From the NCBI RefSeq assembly GCF_033568475.1, contig NC_133120.1, forward strand, positions 139,248,109 to 139,312,108: DNA of 64,000 nt, given 5' to 3'. The position numbers and the translations under genes are program-made. The stretch is from Henckelia pumila (taxonomy: Eukaryota; Streptophyta; Magnoliopsida; Lamiales; Gesneriaceae). Numbering within the stretch: the stretch's first letter is position 1; each line of letters starts with the position of its first letter. Of this stretch, positions 22,756 through 35,984 are shown one piece after another. Under the pieces are notes generated by a model, which saw only the letters and a program-made list of their open reading frames with translations, made no database searches and had not been told where the DNA came from.

Positions 22756-23497
22756 GGTGCTTATGGTGAAAGAATATGTACAATTAATCCATAGTATTAT
22801 TTTTTAAAAAAGAAATTGGCTCTAATATGCGCATATGACATTGTTAAAAATGATAAGCAAGGCTAGCTGCTAACAAAATAAATAAACAGACCTAATTAAT
22901 TTTCATAAGATCAAATGAATGTCTCAATCTTCTAGGTATTGGAAATTCTGTGATTCCAAGTGTTTTGGGATTAGATGACTTCTTGAGAAGTTGTAACACA
23001 TAGATCGGAGTTATGATTCCAAGTGTTTTGAGATTAGATGACTTCTTGAGAAGTTGTAACACATAGATCGGAGTTTGTTGATCAGCAGTGTAAAGTTTTA
23101 GTGATCAAGAACCAATAAATGGCTGCCTTAATTGATTGTTCTTTCCAGGATAATTGTGATGTCATTAGAGCCATTTTTTTAAAAAAAATAATATTATGAA
23201 TTAATTGTACATATTCTTTCACCATAAGCATATGACATTGTTAAAAATGATAAGCAAGACTAGCTGCTAACAAAATAAATAAACATACCTAATTAATTTT
23301 CATAAGATCAAATGAATGTCTCAATCTTCTAGGTATTGGAAATTCTGTGATTCCAAGTGTTTTGGGATTAGATGACTTCTTGAGAAGTTGTAACATAGAG
23401 ATCGGAGTTTGTTGATCAGCAGTGTAAAGTTTTAGTGATCAAGAACCAATAAATGGCTGCCTTAATTGATTGTTCATTCCAGGATAATTGTGATGTC
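22756..23497. repeat. Composite direct and inverted repeat
   Basis: A block of about 280 bases (starting CATATGACATTGTTAAAAATG) occurs at 22826-23175 and again at 23228-23497, about 98% identical. Between and before the blocks lies a segment in inverted orientation (22757-22825 against 23170-23232, with GTGAAAGAATATGTACAATTA and its complement). The first block also contains a tandem 63-bp duplication (22951-23013 and 23014-23076) absent from the second block. Confidence 0.85.
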
Positions 23498-25826
23498 ACA
23501 ATGGATCAATTCCAATAGATAATACCGTTTAGTATGATGAGCATCGACTTGTAGTTCGGTAATGGGAGATTGTGAATCCCGAGGTAAATTGGGATAGTAC
23601 TGTAAGCCTGTCATGCTTAGGGACTTAATCAGATGATGATATCTCAAAAGGATATTTAGATTCACATGGATTGTTGACATTCAAAATTTCTGAAACAATG
23701 ATAATCTATCATAAATTCTTATGCCAAAGATTTCAGAATTGTCTTCTAGCTAAGGAGAATAATTGAGATTCAACTTTTGTTAACATAAAAATTTTAACCC
23801 TGGTTTTCTATAGTGTTGGCAATGTTAACCCTGGTCAACAATAAGATGAACAGATCAGTACGGTCAAGACTTTTGGATCAAACAGTTTGAAGTTATTTTA
23901 CCATGGATATGGTTCAGTCAGGAAATATTTTTGTATAGATCTGTTATTATTACAGATAATTGGAATCCAGTAATGGTTAAGGTAAGTATTCCTTATCAGG
24001 TAAAAGCAGACTTGATTTTGTACCTAGCTTGGTACTAGAGGTTGTTAACTCAATGATCTGAGACTAGACTAGATAAGTGTTACGAGTTTATCTTAGAGTG
24101 TTAGTTTCAAAGAATAGTATATTAAACATGGTACTCAGGAATATCTACAGTCTTTTTGGGATTATCATTGACAGACTTTGATCTAGCAGGATAGTATCAA
24201 GTGATTGCATATGGGAAAAGGATAGTAGTTGAGACTTATAGTTTTCGGGTCTGACGTGATATATGTCACTGATTTTACCGGGGTGTCTTTAGGATGCGTT
24301 AGATCATTTGTAATAATAAATAGATAGATTCAATTCGAGCAGGGTAATAAGACTTTGCAATTTCGAGTGACTGGGTTTATGTTTCTCAGGACCAGTTAGT
24401 CAGGATTCGATGAAGGTTTATTTCTATCAGCGAGATGATAATCAACATCATTGAATTTCATTTTGGTAATGTAATTGTTTAATCCATATTATTAGCACCA
24501 AGAGTGGTATTAATCAAACTGAGTGTCCAAAAATTTGGAAATTTGGTTCTCAAGTATTAAATTAAATCATTGAATTTCATTTGGTAATGTAATTGTTTAA
24601 TCCAGATTATTAGCACCAAGAGTGGTATTAATCAAACTGAGTGTACAATAGGTTGGAAATTTATTTCTCAAGTATTAAATTAAATATTCCTGGAAGACAA
24701 GTATTGTGAACAATGACATTGTTACAAGACTAGGAAGTAGTAGAGATTTGGATATTTTTGAATTAATAGTATCCTTTCGGATATAAAGATTTAACCTTTA
24801 ACAATAAGGGAAATTTTGATTTTCTCTTTTGGAATTGATTGAATTGAATTTTGGTATGGCTTGTCAATATATTGTAGACGGTGTCAATTGTGATTTGACA
24901 TTGGGAATATAGTGATTAATGACAGAATAGATTAGTGATACAATGGAGTTGTATCGAGTATATCTACGAGAAGTAGTTAGTTGTTGGAAGAACAACAATT
25001 AGCTCAAAGATATGCAAGCCAGTGTTAATTTCCCAGTATGAGGGAATAACTAGTGAGTAGTTTAAAGACACTACCTGTATTATCTAAAGATGCTAAGAAA
25101 CAATGTTTAGCCATAGTTGGCAAAGAATGGATGAGATTGTACCATTGTTGATTATTTATGTATGGATTAGATATCAGAGGAATCTCAAATAGAAAGATAA
25201 CAACTATTGTGATAAATTGACAGTTCTTGGAGATCTGTTACGATTTCAGGAAAATCACTTAATGAGTTGACAGTGATATTTGGTGAGAATCTTGTGGATT
25301 TTCAGATTTTGCTTGTTAGTTCGATGTAACTTCAGTATGATTTATTAGGATTCAGAAATGACTCAAATTTTGAGTATCTGCTAGATATTGGAGTTATTAG
25401 ACTGTCATTTGAATTCATCTGGATGATTAGAAGATTTGATGATTGAATTTTGTGGCTTGGCCAACAGAGTTTGTAATTCTTATCATAGAAAAATGATAAG
25501 ATCTCATAACAACTTTTGGAATACAGTTAGGTAATTCTAGATAGACTGTATTCAGTTTTAATAATAGAGTAAAAGTAGATTTTACTATTGAGGAATAATA
25601 TCTTTCCTTTTGGTTTTAGTTCAGTGGCAGCGCTGAGGCACTGAAGAAACCACTTACGAATTAAAAAGTCATGAGCATTTAGAACATCTTGAATTATTTG
25701 GATTTTTCTTTTAAGTTTCAGTATTGTATCTTGTAAAATGTTCAGATGTAATAAAAGAACGTTTTATTCTGTGTTTAAGTACTTAAGATTTGATTTCGAG
25801 GACGAAATCTATTAATCAGAGGAGAA
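23498..25826 (+). mobile_element. 3' internal part of a family A gypsy element
   Basis: Mostly non-coding and heavily stopped. The end reads as the gypsy integrase tail: QWQR, then a TGA, then GTEETTYELKSHEHLEHLELF (25617-25695). The last bases before the LTR (AATCAGAGGAGAA) are the polypurine tract. A 118-119-bp tandem duplication (24448-24566 and 24567-24684) lies inside. The left limit at 23498 is approximate. Confidence 0.7.
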
Positions 25827-28800
25827 TGTAGTAACTCAGTCTCATTTTACAAGATTAAATGATTTAAACATGTTTAATTACTTAAAACATGGTTATGGGA
25901 TTTTTATATGATCAAACAGATCAAGAAATCGGATCCAGAATGTCCAAAAATGGTTAATGGGCTCATTTGGGCTCGGGTAGTTCGGATGGTCCGAACTCAA
26001 GCCCTGTAGAGATCGGAGGCAACGAATCAGTTCGGAAGCTACGAACGAGTTCAGATTGTCCGATCGAAGTTAGGCCATGCATTTTTTGAGGTGTCATAGC
26101 TGTTTGGACACGCAGGAGTTCGGATCGTCTGAAGATGGGATCGGAACTTCCGAACTGTGCATTGCTGCAACGTGGCCTGCATGAGAGATCTGATCGTCCA
26201 AAGTGGAGATCGGATCGTCCGATATCCACCTATAAATATGAGGTCCGAGAGCCTCATTTTTTGCCAAGTTACAAGTATTACCTCTCATATTATGGTGTTT
26301 CTTGGGGCATTTTCTAGCCTATAGCCGAGGGCCGGGAGATAGCGAGGCGCTGTCAGGGTCATAGCGGAGCTGGCCCAAGAGTTAGGGCCTTCGACATCAA
26401 CGGGCTGACGACGGATGCAGCTTGTGACACCCCTATCCCACATGGGAAAAATCAAGGATTTAAAATGATTCAAAATGAGCTACAATGGACTTCTATAGCA
26501 ACTTGGGTTAATCATTTTTGTAAAGCAAGGACGAATATGAAGTAGTTGCTATAGAGCCCATTGTGCAGTCGCGCTTGCGAGGAGGGGTGATTGTGATACT
26601 CCTGTCCCACATGGGAAAAATGAAGGATTTAAAATGAGTTTATAATGGGCTACAATGGACTTCTATATCAACTTGGGTTAATCATTTTCGTAAAGCGAGG
26701 ACGAATACGAAGTTGTTGCTATAGGTGCCCATTGTGTGCAGTCGCGCATAGTCGGATGAGGGCCAGGGCGTGACAGAACTAGATGTTTGTTTTCACTCAA
26801 AATATTTTATGAAATTTTTAGGAGCCTTAAAATATTATTTTAAGGTATAATTTGAAGAAAATTATGGTATTTATATATATGTATATTTATATGTCCGTTT
26901 TTACCCAAAATAAGTCATTTTAATGACTTTTATTAAGTTTTAAAAATCCAATTAATTATAATTTCGGGATTTACTTAGTTTTAGCAAATTAGAATGTATT
27001 TTAAAGTTTAAAATTTGAGTATTTAATTATCCTAATTATCTATTTATTTATTAAACCTAGATTATCTTAAAAATCTACCCTAATCCTCCTACCTCCATTC
27101 ACGTTTTCTTGTTGCTAGCCGCCTCCTCAATCTTCTCCCACTCCCTTCATCGTTCCTTCAACAGAAAACCCACCCCATAGCCGATCGTTAAAGTTTTTGG
27201 AGTTTTTGGAAGATCCGTTCGTCCCGACGAGCCCGATACGCGTCGTTTGCGTCGTTTCATCTAAATATTCATCAAGGCACGTTTGAATTCTCTCCTTGGC
27301 CACCATTTAAGTTTTATATTCTGATCTTGCATGATATCCATTGATCTAGCATGTGTGTTCGGTTTTTATGATGAATTTTCATGTATGCATAAGCTATTCA
27401 CATTTTTCATGCTTCCTTCATGAGTTTTCTTCATGTTTTCTGGCATGGTTTGATCAGGGACTGCTGGCTCATGGTTAAGGAGTGTAATAGGGTCCCTAGG
27501 GTTGAGCCATGAGGTCGTTAGAGTCTGGGATGGGCTAGAAACGAAGCTGGTTTGGCTATGCCCCAAAGTCGTGCAGGTTAGGGTTTTGGGAAAGAGGGGT
27601 TCATTCTCCTTCCTCAGGCCACGACTTGGAGTAAGGGTTGAAGGGTTAGAACCTCATGGATGTTTGCTAGGTCTAGGAAGTGATTTCATGGTCATTGGTG
27701 GTCTGAGTAATCGGCACGAGAGAAAACGCTGCAATTGCTCGCGTTTGCGCGTGAGCTGCAGATGGTCGGGTTTGCAGAGCTTCGTTCTCACTCCATAGTC
27801 GATGGTTTGGTCTGGTTTTTGACTTGTTGGAAACGTCTGGAAGTGGGCTAGGTGTAGGTATGGGTGCTCCGGCCGGTGGTGGCCGGAGAAGGGCGGCCGC
27901 CGGCCGAAGCTAGGAGAGGGAAAGTACTATTTTTTTGGGCACGTTTCGGGATGGGCTCAGTTTTGGGTCATCACGGGTCCGGGCCGGGTCGGTTATGTCA
28001 TGGGTTGAGTTAGATGGGTCCGGGTTTGGGTTATGTTAGTTGGGCTCGGGCATTTTATTTTTAATTTAATTAATAGTTTAAGTGAGATTATGGGCCTATT
28101 TTTGGTTAATTAATTAATTGGGCTTCATGAGTTGAATAAATTGGGTTTAAATAATTATTTAAGTAAGTCCAATAATTTTTATGGGCCTAGAGTCCGTAGA
28201 ATTTATTGGGTCGGTTTTTGGGATATTGGGCCCATTGGGCCAGTCTAGGTGATTAATGGTTTTGGGCTTGGTTATTGGGCCAGATGTGTCTTATTGGGCT
28301 TGAATTAATTATTTAGGCTTAAATATAATTTAATGGGCTTAAGTTAAGTTATTGGGCCAGTCTAAAAGTTAATGGGCTTAAGTCTAAGGAGTCAGCAGCC
28401 TGAACCAATCCATGAAAATTATGCATGGTCCGTAAATATATATTTAATTATTGCATGAATAATTTAAGTATGAAAAAGTATTATTTTTACATTTATTATT
28501 AAATAATTAAATATATGTTTACGGGCAATATTTTATGAAAAAAATAAGATCATGAATGATTTTTATGATGTGCATGATAATGTATATGTATGTTGTTGGG
28601 AAAATTTTCATGAAAATAAAGAAATAAGTGAGAATTTTCAAGTTCATGCATCATGCAAGAATTTTTATGATAAGTTTAAATGCATGTTAAGAAAAATATA
28701 TTTTTATGAAAGTTGAAGTGAAGGTGGAAAGTGATATGGTTGGAGGCCGGGATACCTGGGTCCGGTGACCTTCCTAATGATGTTTATGTATGATGAGCTT

Positions 28801-30621
28801 ATGGATCCAGCTGAGAGGGCTGGTGAAGTGGCAGCACAGAGGTGGAAACCCCATCGCCTCGTACGTTGGTTTAAGATTGATCAATCGCTTAGTATGAGAC
28901 CACCGACATGGATACGACCTATTGAGAACTAAGAAATCATGATAAGTAATTTTATGAGATTCATTAAATATGATGTTTATGTTTAACATGATGATGATGC
29001 AATATAATTATTTATTTATGTTTATATGCATGTGTTTTTTTTAAGGTCATGCACGTATATTTATATTCACGTATTTTATATGATGTGTGCTTGTGTGTGA
29101 TTTCATTTTGTTATGTAAAAATAGAACGTGCTGAGCCTCTAGGCTCACTAGATTTAAATGGTGCAGGTGAGCATAATGTTAATGAAGTTAATGTGTTTCC
29201 GACTGGCGGCGAGGACGTATGAGTATCTAAGCGGCTAGTACCCGTGACCATCGCTCTATTATGATATTTATGTTGAGATTTAAATTACGTATTTCCGCAC
29301 ACATTTCATTATTTTAGATTTTTGAGAGTATGCATGGATTTTAGATTTAAGTAATAATTTTTTAAGTTTGCATGGATTTTTGTGTATAATTATTATTTAT
29401 GAATTTTATTATGGAATTTTTTATAAATTATTATTTAGTAATTAATTTTAAGTATTTAATTGCATGCTTGTACTTTTATTGTACTTTTTTTTATTGTACT
29501 TTTATTGTACTTATTGTGTTTATGTATTCTAAATTAAGTAAAGTCATTTTTAAGTATGATATATATATGTATGGGCATATATATATATTTATATTTATTA
29601 TTTCATCGTTAGAGAGTTTATAAAAAAAACGGGTTAAATGTCGTAATAACATTTAAAAATGCAGATAAATCACGTAATTCACATAATAACACATAAAAGT
29701 CATTTAACACCTTTTTATTTATTTTAAAATTATTAAATCCCCTAGTTATGCATGCGGATTTACGTAGCAAATTTTCGGACGTTACACAGCTATAGTCCGA
29801 GACCTTTAGAAATAATTAGGAGTATCTATTAGTTTAGTTAAGGATTTTAGATGATTTTTAGTGATGTATTATTATTTTGGAATGTAGAGATGGACTGTAG
29901 ATGCCTGAACATCTAAGACTATTTTTGAGGTACGAAAGTACTGTTCGAAATATCCTGACTGAGTATGCATGTATTATGCGTAGCGTTATTTATATGACAT
30001 GATTTTATCTGCATATATTATGAAACGATATTATGCTTCACGCATTATCATATGGAGCTTTTATCCTTGAAATAGCCTGTATTAGGGTGGTTACTTTAAT
30101 GTGTTAGTGGATGGTTGGACACGTGTACTCGTGATCAGGTCACCGATATCCACAGTAGGGTGTGTGAGCCACCTCCTGGTGCGAAGACACAGAGTGCTAC
30201 ATACCTTGGGCCCGAGTCTTTTGAATAGTATTCTTGACCTTGAGTCTTGATAACCCGTACACTTGCATTCATGCTCATATAGTATTTGTATACTCATACT
30301 CTTGTACTGAGCGTAGTTTGCTCACGTTCATGTTTCTATGTTTCTTGGACACCCCAATTCGACGGGACAGTTTCAGGTAGTTCACTCAGAGATTTGAGAT
30401 TAAGCGGTGACCAAGGCAGGATTGCAGGTTTAGCCGCTAGGTTGTATTTCATTTGTATTAAGTTAATTCGATTGTGCTGTATTATTTGGATTTATTACCG
30501 GTTGTATTCTGCCAGTTCAGTATTTTGGTTTAATTTCGCAGTTACTCTGATTTTGCTTAATTAAGTTTAAATGCATGTTTAAATATTTGATTAGTAGGTG
30601 ATCACGGAGCGGGTCACTACA
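25827..30621 (+). mobile_element. LTR of gypsy family A (copy 2), split by a solo LTR
   Basis: It runs 25827-26422 and 29792-30621 once the insert and one duplication are discounted, giving about 1.43 kb. It begins TGTAGTAACTC, ends GTCACTACA, and aligns with 3903-5355. Palindromes lie at 25978-26220 and TATAAATA at 26231-26238. Two palindrome units present in copy 1 are missing. A degenerate primer-binding site follows (TAGTATCAGAGC, 30626-30637). Confidence 0.9.
26423..29786 (+). mobile_element. 3.4-kb solo LTR, gypsy (perhaps Tekay-like)
   Basis: TGTGACACC...GGACGTTACA, 3364 bases, with a perfect target duplication CAGCT (26418-26422 and 29787-29791). No primer site or coding domain lies inside. 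A tandem duplication of about 170 bases opens it (26423-26592 and 26593-26774, both with CCCACATGGGAAAAAT). Near the 3' end is CTGAGCCTCTAGGCTCACTAG followed by GTGCAGGTGAG, a layout I recall from chromoviral LTRs, hence the strand. The 27502-27798 open frame is a chance ORF. Confidence 0.88.
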
Positions 30622-31012
30622 TTTATAGTATCAGAGCATGCAATTGAATTCTTTGGGACATAGTATTGATACATAGGTTATCCTTTTAAATTAAGAGTTG
30701 GATTCGATGATGATAGCAACGATGGGAGTTGGGATAGCAAAGCATCTAGGCTTTCCAGAGATTGTCATCACCAAGATTTGCATCAGAGATTCACCTTATA
30801 TGGATTCCAACAAGATTGAGCTGGAATGGATGATCCATTTTTGAACTCCAGGTACTTCAGACGATTGGTTGGAGCGCATGGGATGCTGTATTCCATCCAG
30901 CTTTGACCAAGGAAGGTATCCCTGAAGATTATCCACAAGTAGTTGAAGATATTTTCATGAAGATCTTGCCTCATATACCAGATAAGGAACCCTACAATAT
31001 TGGAAAGATCCG
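30622..31012 (+). mobile_element. Second copy of the family A 5' leader
   Basis: Closely matches 5356-5750 base for base in most positions (TTGGGATAGCAAAGCATCTAG near 30729) and loses homology at the same place. Because it follows the LTR at 25827-30621, that LTR is flanked by element interior on both sides, as in tandem copies sharing one LTR. Confidence 0.8.
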
Positions 31013-31205
31013 GTAGATTAGTAAGATCTTTTAGATCTTGTTAGGAAAAGGGTCCGACAGCAGTCTATGTGAACTTTTGACTAGATACAGACGAAAAGCC
31101 CACGTTCAAGATCAGTAGACGGAATGCAAGATTTCCGCAATTAGTCAGATTGTAAGATTTGTATTAAGATTGATGTAGTATGTGTTTTTGTTATAAGCAT
31201 TTGAA
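31013..31205. other. Unassigned junction
   Basis: About 190 bases between the family A leader and the truncated LTR of element E. No domain or repeat was recognised. Confidence 0.4.
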
Positions 31206-33408
31206 TATGTCTCTGCTCAGTGCGGTAACTCCCGGTGTCAGACAGCATAATCTAATGTAGGGTTGACCGACCTACGAAAAAGACTATCTCGAAGGAGATA
31301 TGACTCAACGTGTATGTGCACATGCAATATGTATATGAAGCAGTAAGCATGTATCATGGCACATAAATGCAACAAATAAGTATGCATACTCAGATGACAA
31401 TTTGAGTCAGTATTTACGTACTTATAGTATTAGTAGATCAATCATAGCAGAGTCTAGGTTCAAAGCATACAGTCAAAGATTCATCGTATCACTAATCATG
31501 TTCTAAAAGTCTTAACTCAGCTAATATATACTCCTATAATTTAAATAGGATTCTTGAACCATACCTTCATCCGTCGTTAGTCCGTTGATGTTGATAACCT
31601 AGTTTCTACTCTCAGCTGGATGCTATTATCAAAGCACCTCACTTATATCGTCGGGCCCTCAACCATGAACTGAATTTAAGAAAGGAAACTTGTGAATTAT
31701 TCCTACATTCTCATCTAAAGTCCCTTATTTATAGACGGAGATCGATATTTTTGAACTAGGGTTCGAATCTTCCGATCTCTGCATGCTCGCCACATTTCCG
31801 AACGCTAGTGTTCGGACGTTCCGATCATGACTTCAGTGGTTCCGATCTCTGCTTGAATTCACACGTGTCTAGTTTCATTTCTTAGTCATCGTTCCATGTC
31901 ATCGGATGGTCCGATCTGTCACTTTGGATGGTCCGATCTGTGCCACGTGTCAGTTCACCTCGTGACTATTCATTGACAACTTGGCTGCAGGAGTTCGGAC
32001 GTTCCCATCCTCAGTTCAGTCGTTCCGAACTGCACTCTTGCTTCCAAAGTTGACCTTGGTTACTTCGCTGCTCCCAAAGAGTATCAAGTTTGGATCTTCC
32101 GAATTTCCCGATATTTCCAAATTCCAGAATTCATAATTTTAATTCTTTTTAATCCGTCGATTTATTTCTTTAGTAACCTTAATCATGTTTAATATTTAAG
32201 TACCTCAAACAGAGTACGGGTTACTACATTCTCTCCAACTTAAGAAATTTTGTCCTCAAAATTTAAGTATGGGTAATAAATCAAGAACCAAAAACACTTA
32301 TGTTACACAAGAACACTTAAGTTTATTTCATCAAAAGATACTATACATTCCATACATATGGACAGAATATAAAGCAAACAACTGGGATATTCTGTTTGCA
32401 TCTGGCTCTCAAGTTTCCAAGTTGCCTCTTCAATGCCTCGACGTTGCAACTTTACCATAACCAATGGTATACGCTTGTTTTTGAGGACCTTATCTTTTCT
32501 ATCAAGAATATTGTGTAGTCGTTCCACGTATGACAAATCAGGTTCAAGCTGCACATCACTCGGATATATCACATGCAACTCGTCTATATATTGCTGAAGC
32601 AATGACACGTGAAAGGCATTATGGATACCAGATAGATATGGTGGTAAAGCCAAGAGATAAGTCGCATCTCCTATCTTTTCCAGTATTTCAAATGGTCCAA
32701 TATACCGGGTTGATAACTTTCCTTTCAAACCAAATCGCATCACTTTCCGAAAGGGTGATACTCGAGAAACTCATGTTCTCCAGGCTCGAACTGCAATGGC
32801 ATTCGATGAGTGTTGGCGTAACTTTCTTGTCTGTCTTGGGTAGCTTTAATTCGTCTCTTGATCAAGTCCACCTTATCTGCAAATTGTTGCACCAGTTCAG
32901 GTCCCTCCACCAGTCATTCACCAACCTCATCCTAGAAAAGAGGTGTGCAACAACAATGGACATACAATGCCTCAAAGGGTGTCATACCAATGCTGTGGTG
33001 ATAACTGTTATTATAGGCAAACTCAACCAGAGTTAAATGATCTTGCCAATACAAACCAAAGTCCATAACAGAAGTTCGTAGAATGTCCTTGAGAGTGCGT
33101 ATTTTCCTCTCTGACTATCCATCCGTCTCAGGATGATATGTTGTACTCATAATCAGAGTGGTGCCTAATGCTTGTTGGAAACTGCCCCAAAAACGTAAGG
33201 TAAAACACGGGTCCCTATCACTGACAATGCTCAATGGAACACCATGGAATCTTGCAATTTTGTGGATGTATAAATGTGCCACGCGATCAAATGAGTACTC
33301 GCGATTGTAAGGAATAAAGTGTGCAGATTTAGTCAATCGATCCACAACGACCCAGATAGCATCACATTGTCTAGAGGTCATGGGCAAGTTGGTGAAAAAG
33401 TGCATAGT
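31206..33408 (-). mobile_element. Gypsy element E, 3' portion
   Basis: A reversed element. Its 3' LTR is truncated on the left (about 31206-32228) and read as TGTAGTAACCCG on minus. It contains the palindrome array (about 31750-32045) and a TATA-like TATTTATAGAC near 31730. Integrase remnants follow to 33408, where element K is inserted. The expected duplicate of ATAGT (33404-33408) would lie beyond the right edge of the window, as would the 5' half of E. Confidence 0.85.
32303..33408 (-). pseudogene. Element E integrase core and C-terminal domain
   Basis: Minus-strand phrases: [37 protein letters not shown] and TTYHPETDG (33405-33115); after stops and shifts, [39 protein letters not shown] and RRGIEEATWKLE (32743-32340). 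The first catalytic Asp is replaced by His (codon 33400-33402). The Glu region is cut by a stop after TDG. The domain joins element DNA into the host chromosome; this copy is inactive. Confidence 0.88.
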
Positions 33409-35008
33409 TGGTAGCGCTAAGTCTTATCATGCCCAAATTACCCAACTCAAATCAGATAAAAAAATATGCAGTAGTATGAGTATGGATCGTTCCCACGAGG
33501 AAAGTGAAATTTAAAAGTGTTCTAAAATAAAATAAAGGGGTTTTTGAGATTTTACTAACTACTATGCAAGAATTAAAATAAGAAAGATTAATAAACTAAC
33601 GAGACTTGGTATCGGTCGACTACACCCTTGAAATTATTCATTCGATCATCGATTCCATAAAAATAATTAATTCACATTGAATATTCATAATTGGAAATTT
33701 AATTCCCGTTTTACCTTAATTTTAGTTAACTAGACACCAACGTTCTAAATTAACCCTTACCCCATAAATTAACCCAATACCAGCGATTAGATTTAAATCC
33801 ACGGTAGCATTCAAATGAGTAAAACTGATGAATCTAGACAACACAATACCAACGATTGTATTTAATCTAGTTAATTGTTGTTCATACGATTTAACAAATC
33901 CTCCAACGGAAAATATTAATCATAGTTGCTTCAAAAATCAGATGATTCAAACAATTACGGATTTGAATTCTAATTTATCAATAGATTGTATAGCAAAATT
34001 CTAAGGTGATCAATCCTAAAATCTCACATACAAGCATGACAATCAATCCAAAACAACTCTTGATACAAAATTTGGAATTAAACAATAGAAAACTAAATCT
34101 CACAAATAAAATAACTCAAGGGTTCGTCTTCCTCAACCAAGTACTAAAAACTAGCCACAACGATTCATGAATTTTACATCAAAATTCATGAAAGAAAAAT
34201 TAAATCTAAGAAAAGAGAGAAGAAACCTAGCCACCAAGAGTGTTCTCTGCCTTCTAAGCCGTCTAATCTGATTCAGAATTCTCGAAAAAATTTTTTCTAT
34301 TTTTTCTGGCTTGGCTAGGTGGGATAGCCGAGCCATTCCCCTTTTTTTCTGATACCAATCCGGTTAAAACCAATACCAATAGAAATAAATCTATTCAATG
34401 AGCAAAAAAGAGGAGAGAGGGGTCGAGATAAAAACCCTTAAATATGACAAGAGTCCTAAAGAAATAAGTTTCCTAATTTACTAAAATTTCCCGGAAAAGT
34501 CGTCGCGCTCGATCGCCAGAAAATATACGAGCCTACTGCCTGCACGTTCTCATGGGCGCGCTCGATCCGTTGAGTTGGATGGATAGAGCGCACAAAAATA
34601 TCCAACTTACTGTTTGCAAATTATTTCTCGCGCTCGATCCGTTGAGTTGGATGGATCGAGCGCGACTTTTATTCCGCGAGCAATAATTTTGAAAAATTCA
34701 TATCCAGAGATATAGCCGTCGGATTGAGCTGAAATTTGGACAGCTACTTCAAAACATCTTGAACTTTATTATGAACGGTGAAGATTGGATTTGGGTTTCC
34801 TAAAATTAAAAATGATTTTCTGACCATTGCTGCTTCGTAATTCTTCTCTTATCTAACTCTTTCCTTCCATCTTTAGCTTCATTTCTTTTCTTTTTCTATA
34901 TCAAATCACATACAATTATTAGGAACTATAACATGAATTTAGCCAATCAAAATACACCTAATCATCACAAATTAACTCAATCAAACATAGGAAAATACCA
35001 TCACATCA
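33409..35008 (-). mobile_element. 3' LTR of element K
   Basis: 1600 bases with TG...CA ends on minus. Three copies of a GCGCTCGATC...GATCGAGCGC palindrome-like unit lie at about 34500-34665. The end nearest E carries CGTGGGAACGATCCATACTC, a phrase typical of non-chromoviral gypsy LTR ends in plants. Confidence 0.8.
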
Positions 35009-35984
35009 AACTCCCCCTACTTAATCTTTGCTCTCCCTCGAGCAACACAAAACCAAAAATAAGTTCGAACTCATAATCCATAACAAAAATAACCATGATC
35101 TTCACATTTGTGCCTCGGGAATAAACTCAATGCATGATTAAGAAAGGCGTTAAAATGCTAACAGCGGAACAAGTTCAATATCCAAACATTTCAACTCGAG
35201 ATATAACCCCGAACGTGTGTGTGTGTATGGTCATTAGCTAGTGTCATGCACACTTCACAGATCCATTCAATATAAAACCCCACAATAGCTCAAGTTGCAC
35301 ACCAACAAATCAAATTAAACCATTGAGAAATTTTATAGTCTTTTCACTTTTCCGAGTAATTGAACCCGGTTATCCTCAACTCCGTACATTCTCCTCCATA
35401 TTTAGCTCTTAGAATTTATAGGACTAGAATCTCAATCCTCATGCCTCCCCTCACCTTACTAACTCCATTCTTTACTCTTTTTCTTTTCTTTTTTCGACTA
35501 AGCTCAAAAGGGAGGTTGATAGGCTAGCGACTTCCTAAGACTATCACAAGGCTCACACGACCTTCACTATGTCATATACAATTCACAAGCCATGACTCAT
35601 GCGTGCTTAAAAAATATTCAACAACCATATCAAAGTCTAATTTGCATTGAAGATCAAAGTGTTCCAAGGTTAGCAAATCATCTATTTTCAAAAGCATGCA
35701 TGTCATCAATTAGAATTCATCATGGGCTAGTGAATTTCAACAGTCAAATTCATCACAAACTATGAGCTCAAAAAAAAAAAAAATTCAAAAAAATGGCTAA
35801 ATTCACTCAATGACTGGCTAAGTCCTCTCCCCAATACTTAAAATCTTACATTGTCCCCAATGTAAGAAAAAAATGAAAAACAAAAATAAAGAAAAACTAA
35901 GAATGAAAGAAAAAACTCCCCTTGTGTTGCTCCCAAGCAGCGCCTCTGTTTACAGTCGTCGGCCCAACTGTATGCTTCAGTTCA

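Noticed and set aside
27502..27798. Open frame of 98 codons as a possible gene
   Set aside because: It lies inside a solo LTR bounded by a perfect target duplication and shows no domain.
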